DNA from: G963662675 sp963676845
GTDB taxonomy: Bacteria; Bacteroidota; Bacteroidia; Bacteroidales; Prolixibacteraceae
Reading direction: 5' to 3'
Assembly (NCBI GenBank): GCA_963676845.2
Contig: CAXXKK010000031.1
Span: 84,717 to 148,716, forward strand
Length of the DNA stretch: 64,000 bases
Shown: one piece after another, positions 34,981 through 44,489 of the stretch
Layout: every line of letters begins with the position of its first letter
Numbering within the stretch: the first letter of the stretch is position 1
The notes under the pieces: model-generated
Told to the model about the DNA's origin: nothing
Databases searched by the model: none
Seen by the model: only the letters and a program-made list of their open reading frames with translations
Position numbers and translations under genes: made by a program

Positions 34981-37013
34981 GCTTTTTCGTGGGTAGGAAT
35001 TGTAAAATAAAAGGTACTTCCTTTATTGAGATCACTTTCTACCCAAATTTCTCCTTTATTGTTTTTTACAAATTCGTGGCAAAGGATTAGTCCCAAACCA
35101 GATCCACTTTCATCATTTGTCCCTTTGTGTTTAACTTTGGAATCAATCCGGAAAAGGTTTTTTATGTCATTTTCAGAGATTCCAATTCCTTGATCTTTTA
35201 CTGAGACTGTAACAGAATCATTCTTTTTTGATATTGATGTAATGATTTTAGATTCTTCAAAGGAGAATTTTATTGCATTGTAGATAAGGTTTCTCAATAC
35301 TGTTTCAATCATTGATGGATCTGCAAAGACGATTGTATTTTCATCTACTTGTGAAATTAGTTGAATATTTTTATCCTGAGCTGGCGTTTTTAAAAGTGAT
35401 TCTACTCTTTCATATACTTTTAAAAAATCAAAACTTACAGGGTCATATTTAATTCTTCCTGTTTGTGAGCGGCTCCAAACTAATAGATTTTGAAGGAGGC
35501 GAAAAATAGAATTGGTTGATTTATGGATGTCACCTGCATATTTCTTTCTATCTTCATTTGAGAATCGGTCATATTCTTTTTCCAGAATATAGGAATAACC
35601 TAAAACTGTGTGGAATGGATTTTTTAAGTCATGGGCAAAAATGGAGAAAAATTTATTTTTTGAGGCATTTAGTTCTTCGAGTTCAATTTTTTGTTTTTCA
35701 ATTTGATCGTTTTTCCTACTTAAAAGATTATTCGTTCTCTTAATTAGAAAATATCCCCATGAAGTAATGCCAACTATTATAATTAGAAATATAATTGCAC
35801 TTATACCATATGTTCGGATGACTTTATTTTTCTGAATTGTAATATTTGCAAGTTCATTTTCTGCATTTAATCGATTAATCTCAGCTTCTTTCTTTTCTGT
35901 TTGATAAAATGCTTCCAGTTCTTCAATTCGGGTTACTTGTTCATCAGCTAATAAACTGTCGGTGTAAAACTTAAAAGATTTATAGGATTCTAAGGCTTCT
36001 TCAATATCCCCTAATTCTTCATAAGCTTTGGAAAGGTCTTCGTAAAAGAGGGTTTGCAAGTAATATGCATGTTCAAGTGAATTAGCTATTTCTAGTCCTT
36101 CATCAAAGGTTGAGATTGCCTGTTTGTATTCTCCCATAGCAAGGTATGCATCACCAATGCCCTGAAGTACGTGTGATGTGTACCGCTTGTTATTTATATT
36201 TTTAAATACATCTAAAGCATCGTTGTAATATTCTAACCCTGCTGAGTAATTACCTTCATCGACATATATTGATGCAATATTGTTTAGTAATGCTGCCGTG
36301 CGTAGTTCGTTATTTTGTTCTTTAAACTGCTCAAGTGATAATTCATAATAATATTTTGCTGAATCTAATTCTGCAGTCATGTAATGAATAACGCCAATTC
36401 CATTTAAATAAACTGGTATGCTTTCTTCGATATTCTCTTGTATGCTTATGGTTAAAGCTTTTCTGTAATATTCTAGTGATTTGTCGAATTTTGAAACATC
36501 TGAGTAAAGCTGGGCAATATTTGAGTAGGTTCTTACAGTTAGAATCTTATTTCCCGTTTCTTCAAAGAATGAAAGCGCAGTAAGAAAATCAGATAATGCT
36601 TCATCATTTTCACCGTGAAAAAAGTGAGATAATCCACATGAACGGTGAAGTTCTCCCAATAAATTAAAATCTTCTGAATTTTTTAAAAGCTCTTTTGCTT
36701 TTTGATAATAAACAATAGCTAACCCATATTCTTCATGAGAATAATAAGTGTCAGCAATAGAAATATATGCTTTACCTGTTATTTCTGAATTTTGGGTATT
36801 ATTCCCAATTTCTAATGCATCATTTGCATAATTTAAAGCCAGGCTGCTGTCTGTTTCGCAGTATGATGAAGAAAGCTGGATATATATTTCAGCTTTTGCG
36901 TTTCCTGTTAATTCAGGAAGTATCTGAAGTAAACTGTCAGCTCTTTCTTGCGAATGTAAAGAAAAGTGAAACAGAAGAAATAATAGAAAACCAAGTCTTT
37001 TTATCAGATTCAT
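34977..37013 (-). CDS. TPR-repeat histidine kinase
   Basis: A 678-residue kinase with a signal peptide (residues 1-21), about seven tetratricopeptide repeats in the periplasm (residues 30-350), a coiled coil, one membrane helix (about residues 397-420), then HisKA with H-box FAHDLKNPFHTVLGY (His461) and a HATPase domain (NLIYNAIKFS, VKDQGIGIS, GSGLGLILCHEF). This periplasmic-TPR design is common in Bacteroidota. No response regulator is adjacent. A DLKNP H-box is typical of this group. Confidence 0.92.
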   Translation of the reverse strand: MNLIKRLGFLLFLLFHFSLHSQERADSLLQILPELTGNAKAEIYIQLSSSYCETDSSLALNYANDALEIGNNTQNSEITGKAYISIADTYYSHEEYGLAIVYYQKAKELLKNSEDFNLLGELHRSCGLSHFFHGENDEALSDFLTALSFFEETGNKILTVRTYSNIAQLYSDVSKFDKSLEYYRKALTISIQENIEESIPVYLNGIGVIHYMTAELDSAKYYYELSLEQFKEQNNELRTAALLNNIASIYVDEGNYSAGLEYYNDALDVFKNINNKRYTSHVLQGIGDAYLAMGEYKQAISTFDEGLEIANSLEHAYYLQTLFYEDLSKAYEELGDIEEALESYKSFKFYTDSLLADEQVTRIEELEAFYQTEKKEAEINRLNAENELANITIQKNKVIRTYGISAIIFLIIIVGITSWGYFLIKRTNNLLSRKNDQIEKQKIELEELNASKNKFFSIFAHDLKNPFHTVLGYSYILEKEYDRFSNEDRKKYAGDIHKSTNSIFRLLQNLLVWSRSQTGRIKYDPVSFDFLKVYERVESLLKTPAQDKNIQLISQVDENTIVFADPSMIETVLRNLIYNAIKFSFEESKIITSISKKNDSVTVSVKDQGIGISENDIKNLFRIDSKVKHKGTNDESGSGLGLILCHEFVKNNKGEIWVESDLNKGSTFYFTIPTHEKA

Positions 37014-37102
37014 AGATCAAAACTAATATAATGTTTCAATACAAAATATTAATTCTTTTTAAAAAGAAGAATTCTAAAACATATACTATGAGCATAGTAA
37101 TG

Positions 37103-39013
37103 TTATTGATTATTCCATTTATCAATGCTTTTTAAATTTCGGGTGTTTATAATATTTTTTGCATCAGGAGTATATAGAAACTCAAGTTCTTCTTTAAAAT
37201 AATCATTGATCTTCCCTCTAACCATCTTCATAACAGAATTAAGCAGGTAATTTTGTTCTGTAAATGCTTCGGGAAGTATTGCTATTGTTGCCGGAAGCCA
37301 ACGTTCAGGAAACATATTCTGGTATTCACCGCCAGATTTGTATTTATCAATCTCTTGTTGAATTAACGTAAGGCTTTCCCGATTTCCTTCATCTGATCCG
37401 GGCATGATATTCTTCGATTCCAGATGTTGATTAATAGCTTGAACATTAGGAACGATAAGTCCACACGTAAATGGATTTTGCTCATTATATAGCATGCACT
37501 GATCAATTATTTTTGATTGGTCAACAATGGCTTCTTCAATTCCTTCAGGGCTATATTTTTCTCCATCATTTCCAATTAATAAGCTTTTAAAGCGTCCAAG
37601 TACATAAAGAAATCCATCAGAATCCACAAAACCCATGTCTCCCGTGTGAAGCCAACCATCTTTTATAGTTTCGGCTGTTGCATCCGGGTTTTTCCAATAT
37701 CCCAGCATTACATTTCCACCTTTAATTACAATTTCGCCTTTTTTACCAAGTGGCATTTCATGCCCTTCATTATCTAGTATTTTTATTTCAAGATCTTTAA
37801 CCAGTTTCCCTGAAGATCCGAATTTAATAGCATGTAAGGCATTGGATGAAATTACAGGAGAAGCTTCTGAGAGGCCGTAACCCTGGCACATGGGAATTCC
37901 AATTGCATAGAAAAAACGCTGAAGTTCAATGTCTAGTAATGCACCACCTCCAATAAATAATTCCATTTTCCCTCCAAAACTTTCTCTGATCTTAGAAAAT
38001 AATATTTTATCGTAAAGAGAAAGTAGAGGTTTGTATAAAGTACGTGCTCCTTTACCTTTATCATGTCCATTTCCATTGTGTTTGTAGGAAATTTTCATGG
38101 CATGATTAAAAAGCTTTTCAGTCGTTTTGCCTTTTTGACGAATACCTGATTCAATGCCTTTTCTAAAATTTTTTGCAATAGCAGGAACACTCATTAAAAC
38201 ATTGGGTTGTACTTCTTTTATATTCTTAGGTATGTTTTTTAAGGTCTCCATCGGAGTTTTCCCCGTTTCCAAAGAAGCAATACTGGCTCCCTTGTACATG
38301 AATGCATATAGGCAGGCTGTATGAGCAAATGCATGATCCCAAGGTAAAAATGCCAGTGTCTTCCATTCAGGGGTTATTTCCATTAAAGAATGGCTCTGTA
38401 TCACATTTGAAACATAGTTGTTGTGAGAAAGCATGATTCCCTTAGGATCAGCCGTTGTTCCGGATGTATATGAAATATTGGCGATGTCATCTGCTTGTAC
38501 AGATTGGTAAGTAGTTTCTAATTTTTCCCGGTTTTTTCGTAAGATTGTTTTTCCCGAATTGATTAAATCATCGAAGTTATATTCGTTATCTTCAAGATTG
38601 TCTTTTTTATCAAGATGTATAACTTGTTTTAAATCAGGTAATTCTTTTCTGATTTCTTCAATTTTGGGTGCTTGATCTTTAGATACAATTATCATTTTAG
38701 CTCCTGAGTGGAGTAGGCGAAATTTTAATTCGTTTTTAGCATCAAGTTTCACAGAAAGGGGAACGTTGATGCCTCCAGCGTATAAAATCCCAAGTTCTGA
38801 TATAATCCAGTTATTTCTTCCTTCGGACAAAAGTGCAATACGATCTCCTTTTTCTATTCCAATATCCTGAAGCGAAGCTGCAAAGCTTAATACCAGATCT
38901 CTGGTTTTTTTATAAGTGGTGCTTGTATATTTACCATTCGATTTTTCCCACAAATAGGTGTTGTTCGGATATTTTTTCACACTATTTTCAAAAAGATCAA
39001 TTATTGTTTTCAT
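37103..39013 (-). CDS. Long-chain fatty acid CoA ligase
   Basis: A 636-residue AMP-forming acyl-CoA synthetase. It has the P-loop-like ISYTSGTTADPKGIMLSHNN (about residues 178-197), the A5 motif GYGLSEASPV, the A7 motif WLHTGDMGF and the A8 region LGRFKSLLIGNDGEKYSPE. It activates fatty acids for membrane lipid synthesis or degradation; the chain length is not visible. No other fatty-acid gene is near. The FadD/FAA1-like length fits a long-chain enzyme. Confidence 0.9.
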   Translation of the reverse strand: MKTIIDLFENSVKKYPNNTYLWEKSNGKYTSTTYKKTRDLVLSFAASLQDIGIEKGDRIALLSEGRNNWIISELGILYAGGINVPLSVKLDAKNELKFRLLHSGAKMIIVSKDQAPKIEEIRKELPDLKQVIHLDKKDNLEDNEYNFDDLINSGKTILRKNREKLETTYQSVQADDIANISYTSGTTADPKGIMLSHNNYVSNVIQSHSLMEITPEWKTLAFLPWDHAFAHTACLYAFMYKGASIASLETGKTPMETLKNIPKNIKEVQPNVLMSVPAIAKNFRKGIESGIRQKGKTTEKLFNHAMKISYKHNGNGHDKGKGARTLYKPLLSLYDKILFSKIRESFGGKMELFIGGGALLDIELQRFFYAIGIPMCQGYGLSEASPVISSNALHAIKFGSSGKLVKDLEIKILDNEGHEMPLGKKGEIVIKGGNVMLGYWKNPDATAETIKDGWLHTGDMGFVDSDGFLYVLGRFKSLLIGNDGEKYSPEGIEEAIVDQSKIIDQCMLYNEQNPFTCGLIVPNVQAINQHLESKNIMPGSDEGNRESLTLIQQEIDKYKSGGEYQNMFPERWLPATIAILPEAFTEQNYLLNSVMKMVRGKINDYFKEELEFLYTPDAKNIINTRNLKSIDKWNNQ

Positions 39014-39222
39014 AAATCAGCCTTTCATTAAGCGGCCTTAAAAATAGGAAAAAATGGCTATCAAGCTTACTTCTTGTGAATAGCCAGCCAAAACGAAAGT
39101 GTTATTCTTTCAAATTGAAAGAGAAAAGTTTTATTCATGTTGATTTTCTGTAAAGGATTTTTATTTCTTAGAACAATCAGAAAACTCTCATTTCGTTTAC
39201 TTAAGGATTAATTTTCTTTTTA

Positions 39223-39230
39223 TACATTTG
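39223..39230 (+). promoter_or_regulatory. -7 element before the PafA-like gene
   Basis: TACATTTG matches TAnnTTTG and lies 24 bp before the start codon. The upstream -33 region has only TTTAC-like bases. Confidence 0.4.
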
Positions 39231-39253
39231 AAATCCTGAAACCAAATAATACC

Positions 39254-40894
39254 ATGAAATCTTTATCAAGAATATCCTTCATTATTTTTTTAGTTGTGAG
39301 CAGTTTTGCCGTTAAAGCTCAGCTCCCTTTACTTCACTCTTTGGAATCACCACGCTTCGTTGTTGTTCTAAATGTGGAAAATATGCGTACGGATTATCTT
39401 ACCCGCTATTGGGATAAATTACAAGATGGTGGTTTTAAGCGAATTGTAAATAAAGGTTCTGTTTGTGCTGCATCAACCATTAACTTGCACGTTCAGTCTC
39501 CACTAACCGGAGTGCCTACTTTATTTTCTGGTGTTTATCCTGACAGACATGGCATTATTAATGATAGTTGGTATGATCGTTTAAAAGAGGATGAGGTCTT
39601 TTCCCTTGAAGATAGAAATTACATAACAGTTGGTAGTGATTCAGATGAAGGACAGTGTTCATCTGTAAACATGAATAGCCAGACGATTGGGGACGTAATG
39701 AAAACGAATTCCGGGGGAAAGTCTAAAGTGTACTCTGTAGGCTTGAATGATTATAGTGCCGTTTTATCTGCCGGACATGCTGCCGATGGTGCATATTGGT
39801 TGGATTCACAAACCGGAAATATGATTTCGAGTTCTTATTTTGTCGATTATTTCCCTACCTGGGGACTCGAATTTAATAATCGAAAATTGGCTGAGCTGTA
39901 CATTAAAAGAGATTGGAAACCTTTTTATCCAATTGATAGTTACGAAGAGAGTATCGCTGATGATTATGATTTAGAAGAAGGCTATTACGATGAATGGAAC
40001 ACATTTCCGTATAACTTAAGTTCCTTAATGAAGAGAGCTGGTAGCTATAAGGTTATAAAAACGACTCCTTATGGTAACTCAATAGTGAAAGATTTTGCTC
40101 TTTCGTTAATTGAGAATGAAGAGTTAGGGAAAGATGAAATCCCTGATTTTTTAGCAATTAGTTTTTCATCTATGGATTATGAGAATGGCTCATTCGGACC
40201 TGCTTCTGTAGAGATGCAGGATACTTATCTGAGACTGGATCAGGATATTGAATTGTTATTGGATTTTATTGACGAAGAAGTTGGGCTGGATAGAACATTG
40301 GTTGTTCTTACTTCATCTTGTTCTGCTATGTATCCTGCTGATTATATGAAAGAAGAAATGAATATGCCGGTTGGTTATGTGTCGCCTGAGAATGTTGTTG
40401 CTTTGTTAAAATCGTATCTAAATATTACATATGGACAAGGAGATTGGATTCTTTTTGAGGGAAATCAGCAGTTGTATTTGGATCATGATTTAATTGAAAA
40501 AAATAACTTGGAATTAGAAGAAGTGCAGGAGAGTGTTGCTTCTTTTATCAATCAGTTTGAAGGTATTAAGATTGCTTTACCAGCCAGCGATTTTGAAAGT
40601 GGTGATTTTGTAGAAAGTCAATTGTCAGTTATCTCCAGGTCTTATAATTTTAAACGCTCGGGAGATGTGTTATATCTGCTTGAAAATGGTTGGCAACCTG
40701 AGTATAAATATAAGCGGACAAACTACAATAATGAGCCAGCCATTCCAATGATCTGGATGGGAAGAACTGTAAAAAATGTTAGAACTCTTGACAAAGTTGA
40801 TGCTGTTGACATGGCTCCAACAATCCTTGAAATTTTAGGATTAGAAATTCCCGGTAATTTTGAAGGACGGGTACTCACCGAAATTTTAAAATAA
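39254..40894 (+). CDS. PafA-like protein, predicted inactive phosphatase
   Basis: A 546-residue exported protein (signal peptide 1-22, ending VKA) with the fold of the PafA/alkaline phosphatase superfamily. Scaffold motifs are kept: MRTDYLTRYWDK, HGIINDSWYDR, AGHAADGAYWLD, SFSSMDY..FGP and DTYLRLDQD. Compared from memory with PafA, however, the first metal Asp is Glu42, the nucleophile Thr is Pro83, the Lys/Arg phosphate contacts are Asn165 and Tyr167, the zinc Asp308 remains, its partner His is Gly312, the Asp-His pair is Ser355-Cys356, and the last His is Ala496. It is thus probably a pseudo-enzyme with a binding or structural role. It stands alone with its own promoter-like element. Confidence 0.82.
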   Translation: MKSLSRISFIIFLVVSSFAVKAQLPLLHSLESPRFVVVLNVENMRTDYLTRYWDKLQDGGFKRIVNKGSVCAASTINLHVQSPLTGVPTLFSGVYPDRHGIINDSWYDRLKEDEVFSLEDRNYITVGSDSDEGQCSSVNMNSQTIGDVMKTNSGGKSKVYSVGLNDYSAVLSAGHAADGAYWLDSQTGNMISSSYFVDYFPTWGLEFNNRKLAELYIKRDWKPFYPIDSYEESIADDYDLEEGYYDEWNTFPYNLSSLMKRAGSYKVIKTTPYGNSIVKDFALSLIENEELGKDEIPDFLAISFSSMDYENGSFGPASVEMQDTYLRLDQDIELLLDFIDEEVGLDRTLVVLTSSCSAMYPADYMKEEMNMPVGYVSPENVVALLKSYLNITYGQGDWILFEGNQQLYLDHDLIEKNNLELEEVQESVASFINQFEGIKIALPASDFESGDFVESQLSVISRSYNFKRSGDVLYLLENGWQPEYKYKRTNYNNEPAIPMIWMGRTVKNVRTLDKVDAVDMAPTILEILGLEIPGNFEGRVLTEILK

Positions 40895-40937
40895 AATTGG
40901 GTTCAAAATATTTCCTGTTTTAATCTGTCGCTTGTAG

Positions 40938-41672
40938 CTATTTAATGCCTTCTGCTGCAGCTTTATCTAAATAGAAAGTTAGCTGTTCATTATACGGTTT
41001 TATATAAAAAGATGGGAGTTTTGTTGCTTCCGAATGTCTGTTTATGATTTCGGCAACACGCTCTTTTTTTTGTTCGCCAGTTACTAAGAATACAACTCGT
41101 TTAGCATTGTTGATGACTTTGCCAGTAAGAGTAATCCTTTTTTGCCCGGTTTCCGGATGGCTGGCAATTTCGCATATCTTTTCAGATAAGATTAACTCAA
41201 GCTGATTAGGGAATATTGAAGCTGTATGACCGTCACTTCCCATTCCAAGAATAACCAGATCGAAAACCGGAAGGTTGTTTTCTAATGGTAAACTATTTTT
41301 TATTTCGTTGATGTATTGAGAATTTGCTTTTAGTGGTTGCATTTCTCCTTTAACTCTGTGGATTTGTTCTGCCGGAATGTTAATGTGTTTCAATAAGTGC
41401 TCTTGTGTCATCTTAAAGTTACTTTCATTATCTGTTGGGGGAACAAGTCGTTCATCACCCCACCAAAAATGTATTCCATTCCAATTAACTTTTTTAGCAT
41501 ATTTCTCAGCTAGCACATTAAATAAAAGCTTCGGAGTTGTTCCACCAGAAAGGGCTATATGGAAAGGTCTTTTATCCGTTTTTAGTAGAAGAACCAAAGA
41601 TTTTGCAAAAACTTCAGCTACTTCTTTCGGGTTGTCAAGGATCCGGATGTCAGTTTTTTTCTTCATGGTCAA
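40938..41672 (-). CDS. pgl: 6-phosphogluconolactonase
   Basis: Pgl hydrolyses 6-phosphogluconolactone in the oxidative pentose phosphate pathway. The 244-residue protein has ALSGGTTPKLLF (about residues 39-50), HFWWGDERLVP and LGMGSDGHTASIFP, the DevB/SOL signatures. It lies 34 bp behind zwf in the same direction and is surely co-transcribed with it. Confidence 0.96.
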   Translation of the reverse strand: MTMKKKTDIRILDNPKEVAEVFAKSLVLLLKTDKRPFHIALSGGTTPKLLFNVLAEKYAKKVNWNGIHFWWGDERLVPPTDNESNFKMTQEHLLKHINIPAEQIHRVKGEMQPLKANSQYINEIKNSLPLENNLPVFDLVILGMGSDGHTASIFPNQLELILSEKICEIASHPETGQKRITLTGKVINNAKRVVFLVTGEQKKERVAEIINRHSEATKLPSFYIKPYNEQLTFYLDKAAAEGIK

Positions 41673-41706
41673 GAATGCAAGCTAAATAAATTTCTTATTT
41701 AGATTA

Positions 41707-43212
41707 TTATAGTTCGCAATAATTCCCATCATTCGACAGGTTTTTACAAGGATAGCGCCACTTCCCTTCATCAACGAGTGTGTCTGCAACATCTGGTCCC
41801 CAGGTGCCTGCGGGATATCCATATACCGGTATTTCCGGATTGTCTTGCCAAACATTTAAAATTGGTTGTACAAATTCCCATGCTTTTTCAACGGCATCTC
41901 CGCGCAGATAAAGTGTTGCATCACCTTGCATACTGTCAAGAAGTAGTCTGCCATACGAAGATGGTAAATATTTATTGGCTAAGTCCGAGTAATGAAAGTC
42001 CATATTGACTGTTTGCACATTGAAACCACTACCTGGCACTTTCATGCCAAATTTTAATAGGATTCCTTCATCAGGCTGAATGCGGATAATTAACTGATTG
42101 TTTACTTGTTGATACTCTGGATTATTACCAAAAAGGAAATGGGGGGTCTTCTTAAAATGAATTACGATTTCAGTAACCCTTGTGGGAAGTCTTTTCCCAG
42201 TACGCACGTAAAAAGGAACTCCACTCCAGCGCCAATTATCAATGAAAAATTTCATTGCGAAGAAAGTTTCTGTGCGGCTTTCAGGAGATACTCCCTTTTC
42301 GTCACGGTAACTATTTACAGTTTTATTTTTTATATGAGATTCTAGATACTGACCTCGTATAACATATTTGGAAACTTCTTCTTCGCTAATTGGTCGTAAT
42401 GATTGAAAAACTTTCAATACTTCATTTCTGATTGCGTTTGCTTCAATTACAACTGGAGGTTCCATTGCAACCATACCAACCAGTTGCATTAAGTGGTTTT
42501 GAACCATATCTCGCATTGCTCCAATCTGGTCATAATAACCTCCTCGTTGCTCAACTCCCAGACTTTCTGCAGAAGTGATTTCCACATGATGAATAAAGTT
42601 GTGGTTCCAGATTGGTTCAAAGATTCCGTTGGAAAATCGGGTTACTAATAAATTTTGGACTGATTCTTTTCCTAAATAGTGATCAATTCGATAAATCTGG
42701 TTTTCTTCAAAATAGTGGAGTAACTCTTGGTTTAGCCACTGAGCTGATTCCAAATTTTTACCGAAAGGTTTTTCTATGATTAATCGTCTAAAGCCATCGC
42801 TGGATTTGTTTAATCCAACACTAGCCAGATTAGCAGGAATTACACTGTACAATTTGGGAGGTGTAGATAAATAGAAAATGAAATTTTCGTCGATTTCATT
42901 TTGCTTGGCAATGGTGAAAATTCGGTCTCTTAAAATTGGGAACTCATAATTATCTTCTGTTTCCAGTGATTGGTAATAAAGTTTTTCAAGGAACTTATCG
43001 ACATTTTTCTTTTCATTACCAGGAAGAAATTCTGAAACGCGAACCCTGAATTCTTCATCGGTTAATTCAGTCCGGCTTACACCTAAGACAGCAAATTTTT
43101 CAGGTAATTGTTTTTGTTTGCACAGTTCGAAAAGTGCTGGTATGAGCTTGCGTTTTGTTAAATCTCCGGATGCTCCGAAGATGACTAATATTTGTGGTTT
43201 TATAGAATTCAT
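41707..43212 (-). CDS. zwf: Glucose-6-phosphate 1-dehydrogenase
   Basis: Zwf oxidises glucose 6-phosphate to the lactone with NAD(P)+. The 501-residue protein has the Rossmann motif FGASGDLTKRKL (residues 12-23), the substrate-binding RIDHYLGKE and EKPFGKNL. It is full length. It is the first gene of zwf-pgl; gnd, often in the same cluster in Bacteroidota, is not present here. Confidence 0.97.
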   Translation of the reverse strand: MNSIKPQILVIFGASGDLTKRKLIPALFELCKQKQLPEKFAVLGVSRTELTDEEFRVRVSEFLPGNEKKNVDKFLEKLYYQSLETEDNYEFPILRDRIFTIAKQNEIDENFIFYLSTPPKLYSVIPANLASVGLNKSSDGFRRLIIEKPFGKNLESAQWLNQELLHYFEENQIYRIDHYLGKESVQNLLVTRFSNGIFEPIWNHNFIHHVEITSAESLGVEQRGGYYDQIGAMRDMVQNHLMQLVGMVAMEPPVVIEANAIRNEVLKVFQSLRPISEEEVSKYVIRGQYLESHIKNKTVNSYRDEKGVSPESRTETFFAMKFFIDNWRWSGVPFYVRTGKRLPTRVTEIVIHFKKTPHFLFGNNPEYQQVNNQLIIRIQPDEGILLKFGMKVPGSGFNVQTVNMDFHYSDLANKYLPSSYGRLLLDSMQGDATLYLRGDAVEKAWEFVQPILNVWQDNPEIPVYGYPAGTWGPDVADTLVDEGKWRYPCKNLSNDGNYCEL

Positions 43213-43268
43213 AAAATTTCAATCTTTAAAGAATAAACAGGTATCTAACCTTTATGTTTTCCTATTTA

Positions 43269-43898
43269 TCAAACATTATTCCTTTTTTCTGGTGTCAGAT
43301 AAGTAATAATCTGATCATCAATAATGAAATAATGAACCTGAAAAGCGAGGTTTTGTTTGAGTTTTATTTTCACATTGAAAGCAGAAGTACTTTCTTTTTC
43401 AATTTGAATTTGATCAATGAAGTTAATACCTTCTGATCCAGATATCTTATAAGCTGCTTCCTTAATGCACCAAAAAAGTGCTTTCCCATTGTCAATAGTT
43501 TCTGAGAGTGTCAATTCTTTTTCGGAAAGGTATTTTTTTGCTACACGGTTAAAATCTCTATTGATATTTTCGATGTCTATGCCAACATGATCCTGTTGAT
43601 GTACCATTATGCCAGCAAATCTGTCAGAGTGACTGATGCTAATGTGAGAATACTTATGATGATTGATTATGGGTTTGCCACTTTCTTCATATGAAATTTG
43701 TTCTGCTTCACAATTTATCTGTTTGAGCAACATTCTAACAGCGAGCCATTCTCGTTGTCTACGTTCATTTTTTAACTTCAAAAACTGTGTTTTTTTTGTT
43801 ATTGTAGGGATAAGCTGTTTTAATGTGTTTAAATCTTCTGAAATTTCCCAAATGAGAATTTCTCCACCATTAATATGAATATGTTTTCGTAAAGGCAT
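43269..43898 (-). CDS. 4'-phosphopantetheinyl transferase
   Basis: A 209-residue Sfp-type enzyme that transfers phosphopantetheine from CoA to carrier proteins. The magnesium and CoA motifs VGIDIENI (about residue 104) and FWCIKEAAYKISG are present. The start codon overlaps the gldD stop by one base (TAATG type), so it is translationally coupled, last in mutY-ssb-gldE-gldD-PPTase. The carrier-protein target is unknown. Confidence 0.92.
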   Translation of the reverse strand: MPLRKHIHINGGEILIWEISEDLNTLKQLIPTITKKTQFLKLKNERRQREWLAVRMLLKQINCEAEQISYEESGKPIINHHKYSHISISHSDRFAGIMVHQQDHVGIDIENINRDFNRVAKKYLSEKELTLSETIDNGKALFWCIKEAAYKISGSEGINFIDQIQIEKESTSAFNVKIKLKQNLAFQVHYFIIDDQIITYLTPEKRNNV

Positions 43899-44467
43899 TA
43901 GTTATTCCATTCTGTTGTTTCTATTAAATGGACAATATCCGGTTCCAAAAAATCAATTACGGGTTTTATTGAATCGATGTTTGGAATTTCACGGATATAT
44001 AATGCACCTCGTATAAAGTTTTTGTTGCTATCTGTCAGAAAAAACTGCATTGGAGAAGCTGCATTCCCTTCAATGTAATAAACTGTGCCATAAACATTTT
44101 TCTGCTCATTAATGAAAACCTGTTCTTCAATGGCACTTGCCTTAATGGTATGGTCGTAAACTAAATCACGAGAATCTTCGATGTGATTTGCGAGATCATC
44201 GTGTAAAGGAACATAGGTTATATGCAGATCAGCATTGTTGGCTGGAGTTGTGACATTTACCCAATCTGTTCCACGTCCTTGAGAATCAATCTTAATCTTA
44301 GAATAATCTGCAATTTCAAAAGAATAGGGCAGAGAAGTATTTATCTTTTTGTAGGATTTCTCAGGGAAATCAATTCTGAAATAACCACGAGGTTTTGGGG
44401 TGTACTCCTGTGAACAGGAAACCGAAAATAGCACATACAACAATGCAGGGAGGAATAGTCTCTTCAT
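43898..44467 (-). CDS. gldD: Gliding motility lipoprotein GldD
   Basis: A 189-residue lipoprotein: MKRLFLPALLYVLFSVSC gives a lipobox with Cys18, followed by the family hallmark EYTPKPRGYFRIDFPEKSY. GldD is needed for gliding in Flavobacterium and is close to the T9SS machinery, but its exact role is unknown. An in-frame start at 44503 is rejected because it would put 12 polar residues before the signal peptide and overlap gldE. Confidence 0.93.
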   Translation of the reverse strand: MKRLFLPALLYVLFSVSCSQEYTPKPRGYFRIDFPEKSYKKINTSLPYSFEIADYSKIKIDSQGRGTDWVNVTTPANNADLHITYVPLHDDLANHIEDSRDLVYDHTIKASAIEEQVFINEQKNVYGTVYYIEGNAASPMQFFLTDSNKNFIRGALYIREIPNIDSIKPVIDFLEPDIVHLIETTEWNN

Positions 44468-44489
44468 TACATTTAATTTCCGTACAAAG

